Shown piece after piece: positions 28,960 through 36,289 of a stretch of DNA of 64,000 bases. The stretch spans positions 1,488,001 through 1,552,000 of the forward strand of contig OY970298.1 in assembly GCA_963716215.1 (NCBI GenBank), given 5' to 3'. Positions within the stretch are counted from its first letter, which is position 1; the number at the start of each line of letters is the position of its first letter. Both the position numbers and the translations under genes were made by a program. Origin of the DNA: JACVRW01 sp963716215 (GTDB lineage: Bacteria > Actinomycetota > Thermoleophilia > Solirubrobacterales > Thermoleophilaceae). The notes under the pieces are model-generated. The model saw nothing but the letters and a program-made list of their open reading frames with translations. It was not told where the DNA came from and made no database searches.

Positions 28960-30839
28960 GCGGCGACCGGTTGGCGGGCCTCGACGAAGGCGTGGTGCCA
29001 CTCGGACAGCTCGAGCAGGCAGTAGAGGATGCTCTTGTGGTCGGCCCGGCCGCGGCGGTGCTCGCCGACGAGCTTCTGGACGGCCTCCGGGCGCACCAGG
29101 GCGGCCAGGGGCTCGCCCGGGGCGTAGCGGCGCTCGACCTCCTCGCCGAGGGAGGCGCGCAGCCAGTCGTCGTAAGGGGTCGAGAACCCGTGCTTGGGGC
29201 GCTTGGCGATCGCCGGCGGGAGCAGGCGCTCCATGGCCCGGCGGTGCAGGCGCTTGCCCTGACGCGGCCGCACGCGCGAGCGGGCGGGGATGCGCTCGAC
29301 GAAGCGCATCAGGTCGACGTCGAGGAAGGGCACGCGCAGCTCCAGGCTGGCGGCCATGGACATCTTGTCGTTGCAGATCAGGATGCCGTCGGGCAGGAAC
29401 ATGCGGGTGTCGAGGTAGAGGGCCTGCTCGAGCAGGCCGCGGCCCTTCACGTCGCCGAGCACGGCTTGCGCCAGGGCGAGGCGCTCGGCTTCCGCACCGC
29501 CCGAGCCGGGACCGCCGAGCAGCGCGTGGCGCACCGGCGCATCAGTGATCTCGACGAGGCGCAGCAGGCGCTCCGCGTCGCCGCGGCCTCCGAGCAGGTG
29601 GGCGGCGCGGCGGGCGCGGGCGGCGCGCGGCAGCGCCCGGGCGAGCGCGGCGGCCGGGGTGGCGAGCGCGGCCGGGGCGAGCCGGACACGGTTCAGGAGC
29701 GCGGCGGCCTGGTGGCGGCCGTAGCCGCCGTGCGGCTCGTCGGCGCCCTGCCCGGCGAGCACGACCTTCACGTGCTCGGCGGCGAACCGGGAGAGCTGGG
29801 CCAGCGCCGGGGCGGACGGTATGCCGCACGGCTCCTCGAGGTGGGGCATCGCGCTGCCCAGCTCGGCGAGGAAGTCGGTCTCGACCATGGCGGTCTCGCG
29901 GTGGTCGGCACCGATCATGCGGGCGCTCTCCGCGGCGGGACCGCGCTCGTCGAGCAGGCCGTCGTGGCCGGGGAACCCGATCGTGAAGGTGCTGGGCGGC
30001 TGGGTGGAGCGCTCCGCCATGGCGGCGACCACCGCCGCCGAGTCGACGCCGCCGGAGAGGAAGGCGCCGTAGGGGACGTCGGACATCATCTGGCGCTCGA
30101 CGGCGTCGGTGAAGCGCTCGGCGAGCAGGTCGGCGAGGTCGTCGTCGGAGAGGTCCTGGTGAGGGTCGCCGGGAGGCTGACGCCAGGTGTCGATACGGGG
30201 CGCGCCGCCGGCCTCGACGACGAGGGTGGAGGCGGCAGGCAGCTTGCTCACGCCAGCGAACAGGGTGCGCGGAGCCGGCACGAAGCGGCAGGCGAGGTAG
30301 TGGTCGAGGGCGGTGCGGTCGACCTCGGGTCGCGCCAGCCCGGCCTGGAGCAGGGCGCCGATCTCGGAGGCGACCGCGATGCGCTGCCCGTCCGCGCACC
30401 AGTAGAGCGGCTTGACGCCGAACTCGTCGCGGGCGGCGACGAGCCGGTTGCGGCGGGCGTCCCAGAGGACGAAAGCGAAGATGCCGTTGAGTCGGCGGAC
30501 GCAGTCGGTCCCGTGCTCCTCGTAGGAGTGGAGGATGGCCTCGCAGTCGGAGTCGGTGGCGAAGCGGTGGCCGCGCTGCTCGAGCTCGGCGCGCACGGCG
30601 CGGTGGTTGTAGATCTCACCGTTGGCGATCAGGGTCGTCTGGCCGTCCTCGGACACGAGCGGCTGGTCGCCCCCGGCGACGTCGATGATCGCCAGACGGG
30701 TGTGGGCGAGCGTGATCGGACCGATGCGCCGGACGGCGTCGCCGTCCGGGCCGCGGTGGCGCAGTGCCTCGACCATGCGCTGGGCGGCGTCCGGCCGGGC
30801 CGCACCGGCCGGATCGAGGATGGCTCCGATGCCGCACAT
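28956..30839 (-). CDS. asnB: Asparagine synthetase, glutamine-hydrolysing (AsnB-like)
   Basis: Two-domain amidotransferase of 627 residues. The class II glutaminase domain needs Cys as residue 2 after Met removal, so the start is the MCGIGAI ATG at 30839. IANGEIYNH and the DSDCEAILHSYEEHG block complete the glutaminase site. The synthetase domain has the ATP pyrophosphatase loop FLSGGVDSAAV near residue 270 and QGADEPHGGY. Its position first in an operon with a glycosyltransferase resembles exopolysaccharide-associated AsnB proteins, which amidate sugars or peptides rather than free aspartate. Either is possible. Confidence 0.92.
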   Translation of the reverse strand: MCGIGAILDPAGAARPDAAQRMVEALRHRGPDGDAVRRIGPITLAHTRLAIIDVAGGDQPLVSEDGQTTLIANGEIYNHRAVRAELEQRGHRFATDSDCEAILHSYEEHGTDCVRRLNGIFAFVLWDARRNRLVAARDEFGVKPLYWCADGQRIAVASEIGALLQAGLARPEVDRTALDHYLACRFVPAPRTLFAGVSKLPAASTLVVEAGGAPRIDTWRQPPGDPHQDLSDDDLADLLAERFTDAVERQMMSDVPYGAFLSGGVDSAAVVAAMAERSTQPPSTFTIGFPGHDGLLDERGPAAESARMIGADHRETAMVETDFLAELGSAMPHLEEPCGIPSAPALAQLSRFAAEHVKVVLAGQGADEPHGGYGRHQAAALLNRVRLAPAALATPAAALARALPRAARARRAAHLLGGRGDAERLLRLVEITDAPVRHALLGGPGSGGAEAERLALAQAVLGDVKGRGLLEQALYLDTRMFLPDGILICNDKMSMAASLELRVPFLDVDLMRFVERIPARSRVRPRQGKRLHRRAMERLLPPAIAKRPKHGFSTPYDDWLRASLGEEVERRYAPGEPLAALVRPEAVQKLVGEHRRGRADHKSILYCLLELSEWHHAFVEARQPVAA

Positions 30840-30961
30840 CAGCGTTCCGCATCTTGGCATGGGGCTCCGTTGTCTCTCTTTAGTCACACTCGCGTCTGGA
30901 GCCGTGCGTCGCCCCGACGCAGCATCGACCTCCTGGCAATCCACCGACCTGGGAGGTCGAC

Positions 30962-31192
30962 ATGTACCGCCTCATCGGACTCGCCCACGTTCAGCTGCTG
31001 CGCGCCGGGACCATGCTGCGCTCCGGCAGCGGTCAGGGCACGGTCGAATACGTGGCGCTGATCCTGCTGGTGGCGCTGGTGATGGCCGGCGTGGTGGCCG
31101 CGATGAAGGGCTTCCGCACCGGCGAGGGCAAGGAGCTGGGCGACGTGATCATCGGCAAGATCAAGGAGGCGGTGAAGAAGGTGCAGTTCTAG
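30962..31192 (+). CDS. Flp-type pilin-like small protein
   Basis: Protein of 76 residues with one membrane helix (about 29-48) preceded by GQGTVEYVALILL, a class III (type IV) prepilin motif. The expected cleavage is after a Gly, and the Glu lies five residues into the mature helix. A charged amphipathic tail follows (KIKEAVKKVQF). The ATG at 30962 has GGAGG five bases upstream. No tad secretion genes are in the window, so it is either an orphan pilin or assembled by a machine encoded elsewhere. Confidence 0.8.
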   Translation: MYRLIGLAHVQLLRAGTMLRSGSGQGTVEYVALILLVALVMAGVVAAMKGFRTGEGKELGDVIIGKIKEAVKKVQF

Positions 31193-31314
31193 GCGGGGGG
31201 CAGCAGCGGCTCGGCCGGTTGCAGCGAGGATGGGTGCTCGAGTTGCGGTGGCGGCGTCGCGTGTCGAACTGCAGCGAGGAAGAGGCTCGAGTCGCGGCTG
31301 GCCCGCTGGGGAGC

Positions 31315-31357
31315 GCGTGTCGAGTTGTGCCCCCTATAAGTCGGAAACTCGACACGC
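31315..31357. repeat. 43-bp palindromic core, copy 2
   Basis: Arms GCGTGTCGAGTT (31315-31326) and AACTCGACACGC (31346-31357) flank a 19-base spacer. Compared with copy 1 only two spacer positions differ. Confidence 0.85.
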
Positions 31358-31482
31358 CCGTGAGGTTCGCCTGGGCTGGCGCTCATCTTGGTCGCGTCAG
31401 GCGAGTAATCACGCCCACGGGAGCGCCGGGGAGGAAGTGGGCGCGCTTCTCGCGCGGAGCGGGGCCTGGGCGGGAGTCCCGA

Positions 31483-31738
31483 CCGGCCAGCGTGACGCGA
31501 GGGTACGGGCGCGCGCCGCGCCCTCCGCGGGCCGGCCAGCCTGCCGCGGGGTCCGGGGACGTGAGCCCCCGGCTGCCATCTAACCGGCCAGCGTGCCACG
31601 GGGGTCCGGGGGCGTGAGCCCCCGGCTGCCATCTAACCGGCCAGCGTGCCACGGGGGTCCGGGGGCGCGAGCCCCCGGCTGCCATCGACCGGCCAGCGTG
31701 CCACGGGGGTCCGGGGGCGTGAGCCCCCGGCTGCCATC
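31483..31738 (+). repeat. Tandem array of about 52-bp hairpin modules upstream of murI
   Basis: Four good units start at 31532, 31584, 31637 and 31689 (periods 52, 53, 52); a degenerate unit starts at 31483. Each unit runs CCGGCCAGCSTGCC then a hairpin CCGGGGGC-GNGA-GCCCCCGG then CTGCCATC. Loops read GTGA, GTGA, GCGA and GTGA, all GNRA tetraloops if transcribed toward murI. The stem of unit 1 has one A-C mismatch. Confidence 0.85.
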
Positions 31739-31784
31739 CCATCGCCATCGCCATCGACATCCCCGCCTGCCACCATTGGCGCCC

Positions 31785-32630
31785 GTGGCGGCTCCGGATC
31801 GCTCTCTGCCCGTCGCCGTCTTCGATTCCGGCGTCGGTGGGCTCACCGTCCTGCACGAGTGCCTCGTGTCGCTTCCGCATGAGGATTTTCTGTACCTGGG
31901 GGACACCGCGCGTTTCCCGTACGGGGACCGCACGGCGGCCGAGCTGCAGGCGTTCGCGCGCGAGCTCGCCGGCATCCTGCTCGACCGCGGCGCGAAGCTG
32001 CTCGTCGTCGCCTGCAACTCCGCGACCGCGGCCGCGCTGCCGCAGTTGCGCGACGAGCTGGAGCGCCGGGTGCCCGTGGTAACCGTTGTCCGCCCCGAGT
32101 CGCGCCTCGCCGCGGCCGCCTCGAGGAACGGGCGCGTTGGCCTGATCGCCACCCCCGCCACCGTGGCGAGCGGCGCCTACGCGGCGGCGCTCGCCGAGGA
32201 GGCTCCGGACGCCGAGCTGCACGCCGTCGCGTCCGCCGAGCTCGCGCCCCTGATCCAGGAGGGCGGCGAGGTGGACCACCGCACGCTCGCATGCGTCGAG
32301 GGGGCCTGCCGGCCGCTCAAGCGCGCGCAGGTCGACACCGTGATCCTCGGCTGCACCCACTACCCGCTCGTGCGGCCGGTGCTCCAGCGCGAGCTGGGCC
32401 GGCGGGTCGCGATCGTGAGCTCCGGCGAGGCGATCGCCGCCGAGGTCGAGGGTCGGTTGCGGGACGCGGGCCTGGAGAACGACGAGACGCGCCGCGGCGA
32501 CTACCGCTTCCTCGCCACCGGCGACCCCGAGCAGTTCCGGCGCGCGGGCACCCGCTTCCTCCAGCTGCCGATCGGCAGCGTGGAGCATGTCGAGGTCGCC
32601 GACACCGCCCCGGGCAGGAGGGCCGCATGA
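31785..32630 (+). CDS. murI: Glutamate racemase
   Basis: Cofactor-independent racemase of 281 residues supplying D-glutamate for peptidoglycan. Catalytic cysteines sit in VVACNSATAAA (near residue 72) and ILGCTHYPLV (near 187); FDSGVGGLTVL near residue 13 is the substrate loop. The GTG at 31785 gives the canonical N-terminus; longer frames run into the tandem repeat. Downstream, rph overlaps by 4 bases (ATGA), followed by rdgB and a CDF transporter. murI-rph-rdgB is a familiar bacterial order. Confidence 0.94.
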   Translation: MAAPDRSLPVAVFDSGVGGLTVLHECLVSLPHEDFLYLGDTARFPYGDRTAAELQAFARELAGILLDRGAKLLVVACNSATAAALPQLRDELERRVPVVTVVRPESRLAAAASRNGRVGLIATPATVASGAYAAALAEEAPDAELHAVASAELAPLIQEGGEVDHRTLACVEGACRPLKRAQVDTVILGCTHYPLVRPVLQRELGRRVAIVSSGEAIAAEVEGRLRDAGLENDETRRGDYRFLATGDPEQFRRAGTRFLQLPIGSVEHVEVADTAPGRRAA

Positions 32631-33364
32631 GCACGGAACCCCGCAACGACGGCCGCGCGCCGGACGGCCTGCGCGACACCAACATCGTCACCGGCTTCGT
32701 CGGCACGGCGACCGGATCGGCGCTGATCGAGGTCGGCGGCACACGCGTGATCTGCACCGCCAGCGTGGACGAGGACGTGCCGCGCTGGATGGCCGGCCAG
32801 GGCCGGGGCTGGGTCACGGCCGAGTACGGCATGCTGCCCGCGTCCACGGGCGACCGCAAGCGCCGCGACGTGTCGAAGGGCCGTCCCGACGGCCGCACCG
32901 TCGAGATCCAGCGCCTGATCGGGCGCTCGCTGCGCGGCGTAATCGACTTCAAGGCGCTCGGCGAGCGCACGGTCTGGATCGACTGCGACGTGCTGGAGGC
33001 GGACGGCGGGACCCGTTGCGCCGCGATCACGGGCGGCTACGTGGCGCTCGAGCTGGCCCTGCACCGGCTCGTGGGCGAGGGCAAGCTGGCGACCCTGCCG
33101 CTGTCGCAGTCGGTCGCGGCGGTCTCCTGCGGCGTCGTCGGCGGGCGCGCGCTGCTCGACCTCGACTACTCCGAGGACTCGACCGCCGAGGTCGACGCGA
33201 ACGTGGTCATGACGGGCGACGGCGGGCTGGTGGAGGTACAGGCGACGGCGGAGCGCACGCCGCTCTCGCGGGCCTCCCTCGACGAGCTGCTCGCCCTGGC
33301 GGCCTCCGGCATCGACCGGCTGCGGGCGGCCCAGCAGGAGGCCGTCGGCGCCGCAGTCACGTAG
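32627..33364 (+). CDS. rph: Ribonuclease PH
   Basis: Phosphorolytic 3'-5' exoribonuclease of 245 residues that trims tRNA 3' ends. Family blocks VICTASVDEDVPRWM, RGWVTAEYGMLPAST and the RTVEIQRLIGRSLRGVID segment are conserved, as is DCDVLEADGGTRCAAITG with the catalytic Asp. ATG 32627 overlaps murI (ATGA). The gene lies in the murI-rph-rdgB unit. Confidence 0.96.
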   Translation: MSTEPRNDGRAPDGLRDTNIVTGFVGTATGSALIEVGGTRVICTASVDEDVPRWMAGQGRGWVTAEYGMLPASTGDRKRRDVSKGRPDGRTVEIQRLIGRSLRGVIDFKALGERTVWIDCDVLEADGGTRCAAITGGYVALELALHRLVGEGKLATLPLSQSVAAVSCGVVGGRALLDLDYSEDSTAEVDANVVMTGDGGLVEVQATAERTPLSRASLDELLALAASGIDRLRAAQQEAVGAAVT

Positions 33365-33366
33365 CG

Positions 33367-34002
33367 GTGCGGCTCGTCCTCGCCACCCGCAACGAGCACA
33401 AGCTGCGCGAGCTCACGCAGCTGATGCGCCCCCACCGGCTCGACCCGCTCCCGGACGAGGTGGAGCTGCCGCCAGAGACCGGTACCACCTTCGCCGACAA
33501 CGCGCTCGTCAAGGCGCGCGCCGCAGCGGCCGCGACGGGGAGGGCCGCCATCGCGGACGACTCCGGCATCGAGGCGGCCGCGCTGAACGGCGCCCCGGGG
33601 GTGTGGTCGGCGCGCTTCGCCGGCGACGACGCGACCGACGAGGAGAACCTGGCGAAGCTGCTGCGTGACGTGCCGCCTGACGGCGACACCCGCGTGGCGT
33701 ACGTTTGCGCGATGGCGTTCGTCGAGCCGGGCGGCCCCGTGGAGATCGTGCACGGGCGCTGCGAGGGCAGGCTCACCCACGAACCCCGCGGCAGCGGCGG
33801 CTTCGGCTACGACCCCGCCTTCGTGCCCGACGACTACCCGGACGACGAGCGCACCATGGCCGAGCTCGAGCCCGAGGAGAAGGGCGCGATCAGCCACCGT
33901 GGCCGCGCCGCACGCGCGCTCGCGCTCGTCCTGGCGCGCGCCGAGGACGAAGCGCGGCCGCGCGGGCCGATCGCCGACCTGCTGCGGCGGAACAAGCGGT
34001 GA
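33367..34002 (+). CDS. rdgB: XTP/dITP diphosphatase (RdgB/Ham1)
   Basis: House-cleaning nucleotide pyrophosphatase of 211 residues that hydrolyses ITP, dITP and XTP. The N-terminal VLATRNEHKLRELTQLM and the Mg/nucleotide motifs ADDSGIEAAALNGAPGVWSAR and GSGGFGYDPAFVPD are characteristic. GTG 33367 starts two bases after the rph stop. The next gene overlaps its stop as GTGA. Confidence 0.96.
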   Translation: MRLVLATRNEHKLRELTQLMRPHRLDPLPDEVELPPETGTTFADNALVKARAAAAATGRAAIADDSGIEAAALNGAPGVWSARFAGDDATDEENLAKLLRDVPPDGDTRVAYVCAMAFVEPGGPVEIVHGRCEGRLTHEPRGSGGFGYDPAFVPDDYPDDERTMAELEPEEKGAISHRGRAARALALVLARAEDEARPRGPIADLLRRNKR

Positions 34003-35414
34003 CCGTGGAGACCGACAGCCGCGCGCGTCGCCGCACCGCGCTGCTCAGCGTGGCCGCGGCCGTCCTGCTCGTCACGATCAAGCTCGTCACGGGCCTGATC
34101 ACCGGCTCGCTGGCGTTCGTGGCCGAGGCCGTCCACTCCGGCACCGACCTGGTCGCCGCCCTGCTCACGCTGTTCGCGGTCCGGGTCGCGATCCGCCCGC
34201 CCGACCGCGACCACCAGTACGGGCACGGCAAGGCGGAGCATTTGGGGGCGCTCGCGGAGAGCGCGTTCCTGATCGTGGTCTCGGTCGCGATCGCGGCGGA
34301 GTCGCTGCGGCGACTGATCACCGGCGACGGGCACGGCGTCGAGGCGGCCTGGTGGGCGTTCGTGGTGCTCGCGGTGGTGATCGGGCTCGACGCCTCGCGT
34401 GCCGTTGCCAGCCGGCGCGCCGCCCGGCGCTTCTCCTCTCCCGCGTTTGCCGCCAACGCCCTGCACTTCGGCTCGGACCTGGCCGGCTCGGTGGCGGTGC
34501 TGATCGGGCTGATCTTCGTGGCCGCGGGCGAGCCCTCCGCCGATGCCGCGGCGGCCCTGTTCGTGGCCTGCCTGGTCGTGGCGGCGGCGCTGCGGCTGGC
34601 GCGGCAGTCGATCGACGTGCTGATGGACCACACCGAGGTTGAGGCCGAGCAGCGCATCCGGTCGGTGCTGGCCAAGCTCGCCGACCCCCTGGAGCTGCGC
34701 CGCATCCGCGTGCGCAGCGCGGCGGGGCGCCACTTCGCCGACCTTGTCGTGGCCGTGCCCTCCGACGCCGGCGTGACGCAGGCCCACGCGATCGCCGACG
34801 ACGTCGAGCACGTCGTGCAGGAGTCGCTCCCCGGAGCCGACGTGGTCGTGCACGTGGAGCCGAGCGAACCGTCCGGGGACCTGCGCGAGCGCGCCACCGC
34901 CGCGGCGTCGAGCGTGCCGGAGGTGCGCGAGGTCCACAACGTGCGCGTGATGCACCTGCCCGACGGCTACGAGCTGTCGCTGCACGTGAAGCTGCCGAGC
35001 GAGCTCTCGCTCACCGAGGCGCACGGCGTGGTCGAGCGCCTCGAGGGCCTGATCCGCGCTGCGATCCCCGACCTGCGCATCGTGCACACCCACATCGAGC
35101 CGCTGGCTGGCACCGACTGGGTGCGCCAGCCGCCGCTCGACGACACCGCCGCCGAGCGCGCGGCGATCGTAGACACGGTGCGCCGGGTGACCGGCGCGGA
35201 CCCGGCGGCGGTCTCGTTCCGCGACGGGGAGGGCGGGCGCATCGCGCTCGTCACGATCACCCTTCCCGGCGAGCAGCCGCTGCCGTCGGCGCACCGCCAC
35301 GCCGGCGCGATCGAGGAGGCCGTGCGCGAGCGCTGCCCGACGCTGGGCGACGTGATCGTGCACACCGAGCCCGTCGATGCGGTGCCCCGGGTCGAGGGAC
35401 CTACAGCAGGTTGA
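33999..35414 (+). CDS. Cation diffusion facilitator (zinc-type) with extended C-terminal domain
   Basis: Membrane metal/proton antiporter, 471 residues against about 300 for typical CDF proteins. The transmembrane part (about 15-210) has both metal motifs as HxxxD: HSGTD in helix 2 and HFGSD in helix 5, the zinc-type pattern, with YGHGKAEH between. The C-terminal half appears to hold consecutive ZT-dimer-like cytosolic modules. The His-rich pieces include VVHVEPSEP, IVHTHIEPL and VIVHTEPVD, so about three tandem copies seem to replace the usual single one. It is translated with rdgB (GTGA overlap). Confidence 0.9.
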   Translation: MTVETDSRARRRTALLSVAAAVLLVTIKLVTGLITGSLAFVAEAVHSGTDLVAALLTLFAVRVAIRPPDRDHQYGHGKAEHLGALAESAFLIVVSVAIAAESLRRLITGDGHGVEAAWWAFVVLAVVIGLDASRAVASRRAARRFSSPAFAANALHFGSDLAGSVAVLIGLIFVAAGEPSADAAAALFVACLVVAAALRLARQSIDVLMDHTEVEAEQRIRSVLAKLADPLELRRIRVRSAAGRHFADLVVAVPSDAGVTQAHAIADDVEHVVQESLPGADVVVHVEPSEPSGDLRERATAAASSVPEVREVHNVRVMHLPDGYELSLHVKLPSELSLTEAHGVVERLEGLIRAAIPDLRIVHTHIEPLAGTDWVRQPPLDDTAAERAAIVDTVRRVTGADPAAVSFRDGEGGRIALVTITLPGEQPLPSAHRHAGAIEEAVRERCPTLGDVIVHTEPVDAVPRVEGPTAG

Positions 35415-35541
35415 CGGCCGCCGCGGCACCGACCGCCAGCAGTACCCCGGAGTAGCCGTAGTAGCCGTTCAGGAGCAGCAGCAGCGCCGCGATCAGGCAG
35501 ATCGCGACGGTCACCAGCCACGAGATTCGGGACAGGGGCAC
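35401..35541 (-). CDS. Small membrane protein (46 aa)
   Basis: A 46-residue minus-strand frame, too short for usual gene callers, from GTG 35541 to TAG 35401. The sequence forms a plausible hydrophobic helix (about 8-24) and a second one at the C-terminus, joined by NGYYGYSG. It overlaps the last codons of the CDF gene by 14 bases and diverges from the roadblock-like gene. The composition is clearly protein-like rather than antisense noise, but no family is recognised. Confidence 0.55.
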   Translation of the reverse strand: MPLSRISWLVTVAICLIAALLLLLNGYYGYSGVLLAVGAAAAVNLL

Positions 35542-35546
35542 GCCGG

Positions 35547-35552
35547 TATTCT
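35547..35552 (+). promoter_or_regulatory. -10 box for the gene at 35559 (leaderless)
   Basis: TATTCT lies six bases before ATG 35559, with no ribosome site between. Confidence 0.5.
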
Positions 35553-35558
35553 GACCTG

Positions 35559-36029
35559 ATGGCCGGGACGCTCACTCCCGAGCGGACCGCGCAGCGCCTC
35601 TGCGAGCTCTCGGCAGACGCTCGCGCGGCGGTCCTGCTCGACGCCGCCGGGGCCCCCGCGGGCTCCCACGGCGTGAGCGCCGAGCGCTCCGCCGAGCTCG
35701 CTGAGCTGGCGCGCGAGCTGTTCGATGCGGTGGACAGCGCGCACCGTGACATGCCCGGGGGGCCGCCCGAGCAGGTCGAGGCGCAGGTGGACCGCGGCAC
35801 CGTCTACGGGTCGCGCACGCCGCGCTGGACGCTGGCAGTGGTGGCGCGCCGCACGGCGCTGTCGTCGCTGATGCTGATGGACCTGCGCGCCGTGCTGTCC
35901 GAGCTCGAGGGCGGCCCCTCGATTCGGCGCTCCACCCCGGCGGCGGAAACGGCCGCGCCCGGCCCGGCCACGGAGGAGGAGGCGGCTCGGGAGTCCCCGG
36001 TGCCCGACCTGGGGGTCGACGAGTCGTGA
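35559..36029 (+). CDS. Roadblock/LC7-like small protein
   Basis: Cytosolic protein of 156 residues. The first 115 residues have the alternation of helix and strand expected of a roadblock/longin fold, including RAAVLLDAAGAPAGSHG, GTVYGSRTPRWTLAVVARR and a helix at LMLMDLRAVLSEL. The C-terminal 40 residues are Ala/Pro/Glu-rich and disordered. Such proteins often regulate small GTPases, none of which is nearby. It is followed without a gap by a small basic protein and tldD-tldE, with overlapping stops and starts. Confidence 0.6.
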   Translation: MAGTLTPERTAQRLCELSADARAAVLLDAAGAPAGSHGVSAERSAELAELARELFDAVDSAHRDMPGGPPEQVEAQVDRGTVYGSRTPRWTLAVVARRTALSSLMLMDLRAVLSELEGGPSIRRSTPAAETAAPGPATEEEAARESPVPDLGVDES

Positions 36030-36289
36030 GGGAGAAGCGCAAGGGGCCGATCGGACGCGCCGCCGGCCTGGCGGGTGGGGTGGCGGCGACCGTCCGGCGC
36101 ATGCAGCGCGAGCGCGAGCCGCGCGTGCTCCTGTACGACGAGTCCGGCTACGCGCGGCTCGTGCAGCCGGACGGCCGCGCCTACGAGCGGCTGCTCGAGA
36201 CGGCCGAGCGCATGGTGGAGCTGACCACCGAGACGGACACCGAGCCGAAGCCCCGCCGCCCGCGGCGGCAGCGCGGAGAGGACGAATGA
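36026..36289 (+). CDS. Small basic protein of unknown function
   Basis: Hypothetical protein of 87 residues starting at GTG 36026 (GTGA overlap). It has a very basic N-terminus (REKRKGPIGR), a central EPRVLLYDESGYARLVQPDG stretch and a basic tail. It overlaps tldD by 4 bases, so it is translated with the TldD/TldE protease and could be a helper or a substrate of it. No family is recognised. Confidence 0.6.
   Translation: MREKRKGPIGRAAGLAGGVAATVRRMQREREPRVLLYDESGYARLVQPDGRAYERLLETAERMVELTTETDTEPKPRRPRRQRGEDE

Larger units (their letters stand above)
31315..31738 (-). repeat. Composite intergenic repeat, family 1, copy 2
   Basis: Inverted relative to copy 1 at 5030-5316. Read on the minus strand, the order is hairpin modules, middle block, palindrome. 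It is longer than copy 1 because the module is repeated about five times. Confidence 0.75.
31193..31784. other. 592-bp gene-free region carrying family 1 repeats
   Basis: No coding frame here has a recognisable product. It holds degenerate fragments of the palindrome arm (GCGTGTCGAACT near 31257), the full palindrome (31315-31357), the middle block with GGGGCCTGGG, an array of five hairpin modules (31483-31738), and a short ATCGCC-type run at 31739-31757. The murI start follows. Confidence 0.75.

Noticed and set aside
31230..31583. Open frames across the repeat region (for example 117 codons) as a gene
   Set aside because: The frame runs through palindromes and tandem hairpins; the similar peptide at the 5.1-5.3 kb copy reflects DNA repetition, not protein conservation (frames differ in length and ends).
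31483..31738. Tandem repeats as a CRISPR array
   Set aside because: Units are contiguous 52-53-bp direct repeats without unique spacers, and no cas genes are nearby.
36026..36289. The 87-residue basic protein as a RiPP precursor for TldD/TldE
   Set aside because: It lacks a core-like C-terminal region rich in Cys/Ser/Thr or Gly and has no RiPP-modifying enzyme nearby; kept only as an unknown gene.
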